6,181 nucleotides of DNA. Source: Mycobacterium sp. GTDB taxonomy: Bacteria; Actinomycetota; Actinomycetes; Mycobacteriales; Mycobacteriaceae. The stretch lies in NCBI GenBank assembly GCA_029256565.1, contig JAQSXQ010000121.1, positions 1 through 6,181 of the forward strand, given 5' to 3'. Of this stretch, positions 1 to 4,824 are shown piece by piece. How positions within the stretch are numbered: the stretch's first letter is position 1; every line of letters starts with the position of its first letter. A program made the translations under genes and the position numbers. The notes beneath the pieces are model-generated. The model was not told where the DNA came from. It did not search any database and worked only from the letters and a program-made list of their open reading frames with translations.

Positions 1-875
1 ACCGACGCGATCACCGTCAGCCCCGACAGCAGCACCGCAAGGCCCGAGGTGCCCATCGCGGCGTCGGCCGCCTGTTCGGCGTCGCGCCCGGCGCGCAGCT
101 CCTCGCGGAACCGCATCAGGATGAACAGCGAGTAGTCGACGGCCAGCGCGATGCCGAACATCGACACCGTCGACGTCACGAACACCGACATCGTGGTGAT
201 CGTCGACAACAGGAAGACCAGGCCCATCGTCACCGCGACCGTGCACACGCCGAGCAGCAGGGGCAGCGCCGCCGCGGCGAGCGAGCCGAAGACCGCCAGC
301 AGCACGATCATCACGATCGGCAGGTTCCACTTCTCGGCCTGGGCGATGTCGTGCTTGGTGGCCTCGCCAGCCGCCGCGCTGAGCGCGCCCTGGCCGATGA
401 CGTAGAGCCGGACCTTGCCGTCGGCGGTCTCGCCGGGCTGATCGCCCTCGATGCCGATCTCCTTGCGGAGCGACTTGGCGATGTCGGTGCTACCGCTGCC
501 GAATCCCGTCTGCAGGGACACCACGTACGGCCGGTCCGGCTGTGGCGGGGGCTGCTGCGGGTTGGGGACGATCTTGACGCGTGGGTCGGCGGCCGCGATG
601 CGCTCGAGGTCGGCGACCGCGCCGTTCATGTCCTCGAACGACGCGTCGGCGCGCGGCGCGGCGACCAGTGCCAGGGGCGAGGCGCCCTGGTCCGGGAAGT
701 GGTCCTGGGTCTGGTACTCGACGTTCAGCGATTGGGACCCGGAGACCTCGAAACCGCCGCCGGTCAGGTTGCCCGAGTTGGTCAGCGACAGGTACACCGC
801 GGGTACCAGGAGCAGCAGCCATGCAGCGAAGACCGCCCAGCGATACCTGCGCAAGTTGCTGCTCAAGCGCATCAT
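1..875 (-). CDS. mmpL11: MmpL11 RND-family transporter, N-terminal part (runs off the left edge)
   Basis: An inner-membrane RND-superfamily transporter of the mycobacterial MmpL family. MmpL11 is known for exporting cell-wall lipids and for taking part in heme uptake with Rv0203. The first 291 residues are present, of roughly 950-970 in the family. Visible parts are a short basic N-terminus (MMRLSSNLRRYR), a first membrane helix at about 13-31, a periplasmic loop at about 32-183 containing the MmpL11-like stretch SGNLTGGGFEVSGSQSL (34-50), then hydrophobic helices at about 185-205, 208-224 and 230-253. The last holds the family Asp-Tyr pair (D247-Y248, in ALAVDYSLFILMRFRE), the expected proton-relay site. 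The remembered M. tuberculosis MmpL11 matches closely over the whole stretch, including KVRLYVIGQGALSAAA. No other in-frame start lies just upstream; the next codon is also ATG (872-870). No strong ribosome binding site is visible. The gene is divergent from the hemophore genes. Confidence 0.93.
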   Translation of the reverse strand, partial: MMRLSSNLRRYRWAVFAAWLLLLVPAVYLSLTNSGNLTGGGFEVSGSQSLNVEYQTQDHFPDQGASPLALVAAPRADASFEDMNGAVADLERIAAADPRVKIVPNPQQPPPQPDRPYVVSLQTGFGSGSTDIAKSLRKEIGIEGDQPGETADGKVRLYVIGQGALSAAAGEATKHDIAQAEKWNLPIVMIVLLAVFGSLAAAALPLLLGVCTVAVTMGLVFLLSTITTMSVFVTSTVSMFGIALAVDYSLFILMRFREELRAGRDAEQAADAAMGTSGLAVLLSGLTVIAS

Positions 876-1180
876 GAACTGCTGGATGACGAACCTCGGC
901 CTTCTTCCCGGCGTTTCGTAGCCAGAGCGTACCGCAGGCTGAGGTAGGGTCCCCGGCCCGCGAGGGCCCCGTACCAGCCAGGGCCGTCCGCGGTCCGCGC
1001 GGCCCGCAACCCCGATCCGAGTGACCTGCGGCTTTGCTGGACGGATTGTGCGGTCGGCGCGCGTAGATGGCAGGATGGCGAGCGCAGGTCATCGTCGGGC
1101 CCCTCGCCGAGACGATGCCATGGCCGTTCGGCGTGGGTTTCGCGACGCCACGGGCGAATCGCGACGATGAGGAGTCGAGC
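876..1180. promoter_or_regulatory. Divergent intergenic region between mmpL11 and the first hemophore gene
   Basis: This 305-bp stretch has no credible gene and must hold promoters firing in both directions. The left-centre part carries compact GC-rich inverted repeats: GGCCC-GCGA-GGGCC at 955-968 (5-bp stem, GNRA-type loop) and GGGCCG/CGGCCC at 981-986 and 1000-1005. A direct repeat TCGCGACG occurs at 1140-1147 and 1159-1166, just before the hemophore ribosome binding site. No convincing sigma-A promoter stands out. The best plus-strand candidate, TTGTGC (1046-1051) with CAGGAT (1071-1076), has a long 19-bp spacer and poor consensus. No IdeR-type iron box (TTAGGTTAGG-like dyad) is visible. 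The regulatory role is inferred from the divergent layout, not from a recognised motif. Confidence 0.45.
1169..1174 (+). promoter_or_regulatory. Ribosome binding site of the first hemophore gene
   Basis: GAGGAG lies 6 nt before the ATG at 1181. It fixes that ATG as the start, in preference to an in-frame ATG at 1067 whose extra 38 codons would put a non-hydrophobic stretch in front of a good signal peptide. Confidence 0.75.
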
Positions 1181-1762
1181 ATGAGGACCAGTACCGGAAC
1201 CGCACGTCGAGGGCTCCTCGGCGTGTTCGCTGTGACTGCGGCGGGCGGTGCTGCGGTGGCGGCGCTGGCCGTTCCCGGCGGACTCTCGGCTCCGTCTGCG
1301 ACGGCGGCATCCGACCCCTGCGCAGCCAGCGAGGTGGCCAAGACGCTGGGCTCGGTGGCCACGACGACGGGCAACTACCTCGACACCCACCCCGAGACGA
1401 ACACCGCGCTGACCACCATCTCGCAACAGCAGGCCGGGCCGCAGCAACTGGTCGCGATCAAGTCGTACTTCGACGCCAACCCGCAGGCGGCCAAGGACAT
1501 GCAGCAGCTGCAGGCCCCGCTGGTCGGCCTCTCGAGCCGCTGCAAGCTGCCGTTGACGCTGCCCCAGCTGCTCGGGCTCATGCAGTCCGCACAGGGCGGC
1601 GCAGCGCAGGGCGCGACCGCAGGTGCTTTGCCGGCAACCGGGCCGAACGCGCAAACCGCGGGCGTCCAGGGACCCCTCGGCCTGTCCTCGCCGTCGACGG
1701 CGTCGCCCGCCCGGCAGGGCACCGGACCCCTGCCCGGCCCGGCCTCCCGGTCGGCGGGCTAA
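1181..1762 (+). CDS. Rv0203-like secreted hemophore with long C-terminal tail
   Basis: A 193-residue exported heme-binding protein of the Rv0203/Rv1085c hemophore family. It probably binds heme outside the inner membrane and passes it to MmpL transporters. A basic N-terminus with a twin arginine (R9-R10-G-L-L) precedes a hydrophobic stretch at about 12-31; cleavage is likely near A42-A43. The mature core starts SDPCAASEVAKTLGSVA, nearly identical to remembered Rv0203. C47 and C121 are placed to form a disulfide. Y66-x3-H70 in NYLDTHPETN corresponds to the Tyr59 and His63 heme ligands reported for Rv0203. At the site of the third reported ligand (His89) this protein appears to have Y96 (SYFDANP). 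Rv0203 ends soon after the LMQ..QG motif, but here about 55 residues rich in Ala, Gly, Pro and Ser follow (139-193), including LPATG at 150-154. The gene is divergent from mmpL11, as in M. tuberculosis. Family membership is near certain; activity is inferred. Confidence 0.93.
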   Translation: MRTSTGTARRGLLGVFAVTAAGGAAVAALAVPGGLSAPSATAASDPCAASEVAKTLGSVATTTGNYLDTHPETNTALTTISQQQAGPQQLVAIKSYFDANPQAAKDMQQLQAPLVGLSSRCKLPLTLPQLLGLMQSAQGGAAQGATAGALPATGPNAQTAGVQGPLGLSSPSTASPARQGTGPLPGPASRSAG

Positions 1763-1852
1763 CTCGAACCACGGCTGGCGCACCCGGCGGGGGTCCGCTG
1801 ACCTGCACTTCTCGGCGTCTTCACAGCAGATTGAGCGCAAGGCAAGAAAGTC

Positions 1853-1879
1853 GGAACGGATTCTGCTTAGCTTTCCGTT
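1853..1879 (+). promoter_or_regulatory. Candidate ECF-sigma-type promoter (GGAAC / CGTT)
   Basis: GGAAC (1853-1857) and CGTT (1876-1879) are separated by 18 bp. This resembles the -35 and -10 elements used by mycobacterial ECF sigma factors of the SigE/SigH kind. Transcription would start near 1886-1888, giving a leader of about 47 nt before the ATG at 1934. The same span also holds an inverted repeat, AACGGA (1855-1860) with TCCGTT (1874-1879). The match is short and could be chance; no sigma-A-type promoter of comparable quality was found in the gap. Confidence 0.3.
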
Positions 1880-1883
1880 GTCG

Positions 1884-1901
1884 GTAACCGCCAGGGGTTA
1901 C
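1884..1901 (+). repeat. Inverted repeat GTAACC-N6-GGTTAC (possible operator)
   Basis: The 6-bp arms at 1884-1889 and 1896-1901 are perfectly complementary with a 6-bp spacer, so the half-sites sit about one helical turn apart. One further outer pair, 1882 with 1903, also matches. The repeat lies 33 bp upstream of the second hemophore start and at or just after the predicted transcription start, a typical place for a repressor operator. Alternatively it could form a weak leader hairpin. The binding protein is unknown; OmpR-class regulators usually prefer direct repeats. Confidence 0.35.
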
Positions 1902-1920
1902 GGCGTCTGAAGTCCTCGAG

Positions 1921-1926
1921 AAGGAG
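1921..1926 (+). promoter_or_regulatory. Ribosome binding site of the second hemophore gene
   Basis: AAGGAG lies 7 nt before the ATG at 1934 but only 1 nt before the in-frame TTG at 1928. This decides the start in favour of 1934. Confidence 0.8.
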
Positions 1927-1933
1927 CTTGACC

Positions 1934-2317
1934 ATGTTGCTCTCGGCCCGTGCTGGGCGACGTGCGGTAGCTGGTGCCTTGGGCGCCGGTTCGATCGCCG
2001 GCGCGATGCTGTTCGGTGCGATCCCCTCCGCCATGGCGGACGATCCCGCGCTGAACCCGCCGAACTGCACCGCCGCCGACTTGGCCGGTGTGGCCTCCGG
2101 CGTCTCGGCTTCGACCTCGGCCTACCTCTTCACCCACCCCGACGTGAACTGGTTCTTCACCAGCCTCGAGGGCAAGGAGCGCGAGGAAGTCCGCGTCGAG
2201 GTCGACCGCTACCTCAATGACAACCCGCAGGTGAAGGCCGAGCTGACGGGGATCCGCCAGCCGCTGGTCGACCTGAAGAACCGCTGCGGCTCGGCACCGG
2301 CGCCCGCAATCCCGTAG
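1934..2317 (+). CDS. Second hemophore-related secreted protein (Rv0203/Rv1085c family)
   Basis: A 127-residue paralogue of the preceding gene, probably an exported heme-binding protein. An arginine-rich N-terminus (R6, R9-R10) and a hydrophobic stretch at about 11-30 end in a good signal-peptidase site, SAMA|DD, after A35. The family frame is kept: C45 and C118 correspond to the disulfide cysteines of the first protein, and Y64-x3-H68 in AYLFTHPDVN matches its Y66/H70 with the same 19-residue distance from the first cysteine. Y93 (RYLNDNPQ) aligns with Y96 of the first protein, again where Rv0203 has His89. The C-terminal motif QPLVDLKNRC is typical of the family. It lacks the long C-terminal tail of its neighbour and ends soon after the second cysteine. 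The stop lies 5 nt before the first possible start of the response regulator, so hemophore and two-component system are probably co-transcribed. Possible roles are heme capture, heme relay between hemophores, or presenting heme to the sensor kinase. Confidence 0.9.
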   Translation: MLLSARAGRRAVAGALGAGSIAGAMLFGAIPSAMADDPALNPPNCTAADLAGVASGVSASTSAYLFTHPDVNWFFTSLEGKEREEVRVEVDRYLNDNPQVKAELTGIRQPLVDLKNRCGSAPAPAIP

Positions 2318-2322
2318 GCCCG

Positions 2323-3117
2323 ATGCCGTTGCGGCAGGGGGCACCTCCGAACCAGGGGGAGGACACCGGCGCGGAGCGGTCGGGGCAGTCCGAGACGTCT
2401 GACGTGTCAGACCGAACGCTGCCCGACGGCTCCGGCCGGATGGTCTTGATGGTCGACGACGACCCGGACGTCCGTACGTCGGTGTCGCGTGGGCTGCGTC
2501 ATTCCGGCTTCGACGTCCGCGTCGCGTCCAACGGCAAGGAAGCGTTGCGGCTGCTGTCGACCGAGACCCACGACGCGCTCGTGCTCGACGTGCAGATGCC
2601 CGAACTCGACGGCGTCGCGGTGGTCACCGCGCTGCGCGCGCTCGGCAACGACATCCCGATCTGCGTGCTGTCGGCGCGCGACACCGTCAACGACCGGATC
2701 GCCGGACTCGAGGCCGGTGCCGACGACTACCTGACCAAGCCGTTCGACCTCGGCGAACTCGTCGCGCGCCTGCATGCGCTGCTGCGCCGGTCGGCGCACT
2801 CCGAGCAGTCGTCGGACAGCATGACCGTCGGTCCGTTGACCATCGACACCGCGCGGCGCCTCGTCTTCGTCGACGGTGAACGCGCCGACCTCACCAAGCG
2901 CGAGTTCGACCTGCTCGCCGTGCTGGCCGAGAACGCAGGCGTCGTGCTGTCCAGGCAGCGCCTGCTCGAGCTGGTGTGGGGTTACGACTTCGACGTCGAC
3001 ACCAACGTCGCCGACGTCTTCATCAGTTACCTGCGGCGCAAGCTGGAACGCGACGGGCACAGCAGGGTCATCCACACGGTGCGTGGGATCGGTTACGTCC
3101 TGCGCGCCGACCCGTAG
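2323..3117 (+). CDS. OmpR/PrrA-class DNA-binding response regulator
   Basis: A cytoplasmic transcription factor activated by phosphorylation, partner of the kinase that follows. Numbered from the ATG at 2323 (264 residues), the receiver domain spans about 39-155. It has the acidic cluster D45-D46-D47, phospho-acceptor D89 (VLDVQMP), conserved S117 and K139 (TKPFDL). A winged-helix output domain spans about 167-262 (LTKREFDLLAVLAE, ELVWGYDF, YLRRKLE, HTVRGIGYVLR). It strongly resembles M. tuberculosis PrrA (GLEAGADDYL, VVTALRA, TNV.DVFI.YLRRKLE) but sits in the heme locus, so it is probably a PrrA paralogue. The start is uncertain. ATG 2323 gives a 38-residue polar leader with a weak AGG overlapping the previous stop, while GTG 2404 gives 237 residues, close to the usual PrrA length. 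The 27 extra codons are about 89 percent G/C at third positions, which favours translation from 2323. Confidence 0.93.
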   Translation: MPLRQGAPPNQGEDTGAERSGQSETSDVSDRTLPDGSGRMVLMVDDDPDVRTSVSRGLRHSGFDVRVASNGKEALRLLSTETHDALVLDVQMPELDGVAVVTALRALGNDIPICVLSARDTVNDRIAGLEAGADDYLTKPFDLGELVARLHALLRRSAHSEQSSDSMTVGPLTIDTARRLVFVDGERADLTKREFDLLAVLAENAGVVLSRQRLLELVWGYDFDVDTNVADVFISYLRRKLERDGHSRVIHTVRGIGYVLRADP

Positions 3118-3119
3118 CG

Positions 3120-4544
3120 GTGCAGCTCCCTCGTTTCCTTCGCTCGGCGTCGCTGCGGACCCGGGTGGCACTGGCATCGGCAGCAGCCGCCGCCGCGGTG
3201 GTCGCGGTGTTCACCGTCCTCACCTCGGTCGTCCTCGCGAACAACGATGCGGCACAACTGGATCGGCGACTCGACTCGATCGTCGACGCCAGCGTGTACC
3301 CCGACCAGAGCGACTCCACCCGCGGCGTGCTCACCACGGGCCGGTCGCGCACCACGGGACAGGTGGTGTTCCAGCGCGGCTTTCAGCTGCCCCAGCTGAC
3401 GCCGGGCACCGACACCGTCGAGGTGAACGGGCTCGACTACCGGGTGCGCACCATCCCGGTCGACCAGCAGGGCGGCGTGCTGATGTCGGTGGGCATCCGG
3501 GCCGACAGCATCCTGTTGAGCCGCGCGCGGATCCCGCTCTACACGGCGGTCGGGGTGGGCACCGTGCTGATCGCCGCGGGGCTCGGGTGGCTGCTGGCCG
3601 GCCCGGCGATCCGGCCGCTGCGCCGGCTGACCGCGCAGACGCTGCGACTGGGCAAGGGCACCGAGAAGATCGACCCGGTCAAGGGCGTCCGGGAGGCCGA
3701 GGACCTCTCCGACGCGATGGTCGGCATGTTGAGCCGGCTGGCCGCCGCACAGCAGGCGACGACCAACAGCCTGCAGGCCGCGCAGGACTTCGCCGCCAAC
3801 GCCGCCCACGAGTTGCGCACGCCGCTGACCGCCATGCGGGCCGACCTCGACACGCTGCGCATCCACGATCTGCCCGCCGACGAGCGCGAGGAGGTGGTCG
3901 CCGACCTGTCGCGTGCGCAGCGACGCGTCGAGGCGATCATCACCGCGCTGGGCCAACTGGCGTCGGGGCAGCTCGCGCAGGCCGAGGACCGCGAGGCCAT
4001 CGACGTCATGGACCTGCTCGATCGGGTGGCGCGTGAGAACGCCCATCACGGCGTGGAGATCGTCGTCGAGGTGGGCGAGGACGTCGGGTCCGTATGGGGC
4101 TGGCCGGGCGGGCTGCGGCTCGCGGTGGACAACCTGGTGCGCAACGCGGTGGCGCACGGCGAGGCGACGCGGATCCTCCTGTCGGCCTACCCGTCCGGGT
4201 CCTCGATGGTCATCGTCGTCGACGACAACGGGCGCGGGTTGCCCGCCGAGGAACACGAGGCGGTGCTGGGCCGGTTCGCCCGTGGCAGCACGGCGACCGC
4301 GGGCGGCTCGGGCCTTGGCCTCGCGCTAGTGGCGCAGCAGGCGGCACTGCACGGCGGCACCATCGAACTCTCCGACGGACCGATGGGCGGTCTGCGCGCC
4401 ACGCTGACGGTGTCGACGTCTGCCGACGCCGAGGAGGTCACCGATCGAGTGGAGTTGGTCGGCGCCGAACCAGGACCGCTGCGACGCCACGCCAGCCGAG
4501 TAGCAGGGCTGCGGTCACGAGCGAAGCGACCACCACGAAGCTGA
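3120..4544 (+). CDS. PrrB-class sensor histidine kinase
   Basis: An inner-membrane sensor kinase of 474 residues, starting at GTG 3120, two nt after the regulator stop. With no clear ribosome binding site, translational coupling is likely. TM1 is at about 17-41, an external sensor loop at about 42-138, TM2 at about 139-161 and a HAMP linker at about 160-212. The dimerisation/phosphoacceptor helix has H230 in AAHELRTP. The ATPase domain has an N box (VDNLVRNAVAHG, N342), G1 box DDNGRG (368-373), F box GRFARGS (384-390) and G2 box GGSGLGLAL (395-403). All catalytic motifs are intact. The resemblance to remembered PrrB is clear (LTAMR, GLRLAVDN, GSGLGLALVAQQA). The loop has no cysteine or CP motif, so the signal cannot be read from sequence. 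The catalytic domain ends near residue 432 and a basic tail of about 42 residues follows. Its last 35 codons overlap the opposite-strand DUF3054 gene. Confidence 0.94.
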   Translation: MQLPRFLRSASLRTRVALASAAAAAAVVAVFTVLTSVVLANNDAAQLDRRLDSIVDASVYPDQSDSTRGVLTTGRSRTTGQVVFQRGFQLPQLTPGTDTVEVNGLDYRVRTIPVDQQGGVLMSVGIRADSILLSRARIPLYTAVGVGTVLIAAGLGWLLAGPAIRPLRRLTAQTLRLGKGTEKIDPVKGVREAEDLSDAMVGMLSRLAAAQQATTNSLQAAQDFAANAAHELRTPLTAMRADLDTLRIHDLPADEREEVVADLSRAQRRVEAIITALGQLASGQLAQAEDREAIDVMDLLDRVARENAHHGVEIVVEVGEDVGSVWGWPGGLRLAVDNLVRNAVAHGEATRILLSAYPSGSSMVIVVDDNGRGLPAEEHEAVLGRFARGSTATAGGSGLGLALVAQQAALHGGTIELSDGPMGGLRATLTVSTSADAEEVTDRVELVGAEPGPLRRHASRVAGLRSRAKRPPRS

Positions 4545-4824
4545 CCGCGGTGCCCTGACCCGACACCTTGCGCAACGCCATCCCGACGGCCACCGTCGCC
4601 AGCCACACCGCCAGGCCCGTCGGCATCAGCGAGGTCGGTCGCCGCCAGCCGCGAATCACCAACCAGCCCAACGCCGTTCCGGTCAAAAACGGCCACGCCG
4701 TCTCGGCCACGCCCGCGATGCTCAGGCCCTCGGCATGGCTGCGCCGCCCGATGGTGCAGAACACCACCACGCAGACGGCGTCGGCGAGCAGTGCAGCGGC
4801 GGCGGTGCGTCTAGCCGAGGTCAT
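4438..4824 (-). CDS. DUF3054 family membrane protein
   Basis: A 128-residue integral membrane protein of unknown function, recognised as DUF3054, a small family common in actinobacteria. Four hydrophobic segments lie at about 9-24, 43-58, 68-85 and 93-118. The characteristic motifs are an N-terminal membrane Asp (LLADAVCVVVF, D15), a loop IGRRSHAEG (25-33), TAWPFLTGTALGW (42-54) and VAVGMALRKVSGQG (78-91). The conserved charged and polar residues inside otherwise hydrophobic segments suggest a transport or binding role, but none is established. The start ATG overlaps the 3' end of the M23 gene by 14 bp, with only a weak upstream ribosome binding site, consistent with translational coupling. 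The 3' end is antisense to the kinase C-terminal tail over 107 bp, leaving no room for a conventional terminator between the convergent genes. Confidence 0.88.
   Translation of the reverse strand: MTSARRTAAAALLADAVCVVVFCTIGRRSHAEGLSIAGVAETAWPFLTGTALGWLVIRGWRRPTSLMPTGLAVWLATVAVGMALRKVSGQGTAVSFVVVASLVTAALLLGWRGVAAVLVRRRPTPLDR

Larger units (their letters stand above)
1763..1933 (+). promoter_or_regulatory. Intergenic region with probable promoter and operator of the second hemophore operon
   Basis: A 171-bp gap between the two hemophore genes. No clear hairpin-plus-T terminator follows the first gene, so some read-through is possible. The 1841-1880 stretch is noticeably more A+T-rich than its surroundings, as expected of a promoter. 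It holds an ECF-like promoter candidate and two inverted repeats, listed separately. Confidence 0.55.

Noticed and set aside
1628..1642. LPATG as a sortase cell-wall anchoring signal in the first hemophore
   Set aside because: No hydrophobic helix or basic tail follows it, and mycobacteria generally lack the class A sortase that uses LPxTG. It is kept only as a curiosity within the tail.
872..1840. Minus-strand open frame of 322 codons across the first hemophore and both flanking gaps
   Set aside because: It crosses intergenic DNA, is antisense to a clear Rv0203 homologue, and is rich in Arg/Gly repeats typical of shadow frames.
1763..1852. Rho-independent terminator after the first hemophore
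   Set aside because: No stable hairpin followed by a T run was found, only scattered GC-rich sequence.
1928..1930. TTG as start of the second hemophore
   Set aside because: It lies only 1 nt after the AAGGAG ribosome binding site, while ATG 1934 has ideal spacing.
876..1933. IdeR (iron-box) operator near the hemophore or mmpL11 promoters
   Set aside because: No TTAGG...CCTAA-like dyad was found by eye in either intergenic region. The GTAACC/GGTTAC repeat does not fit that consensus.
2876..4036. Plus-strand open frame of 386 codons spanning the regulator/kinase junction
   Set aside because: It is a different reading frame through two well-supported genes, and its translation is arginine- and alanine-rich noise.
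3093..4256. Minus-strand open frame of 387 codons opposite the kinase
   Set aside because: The plus strand has an unmistakable histidine kinase with all catalytic motifs. The antisense translation has no family features.
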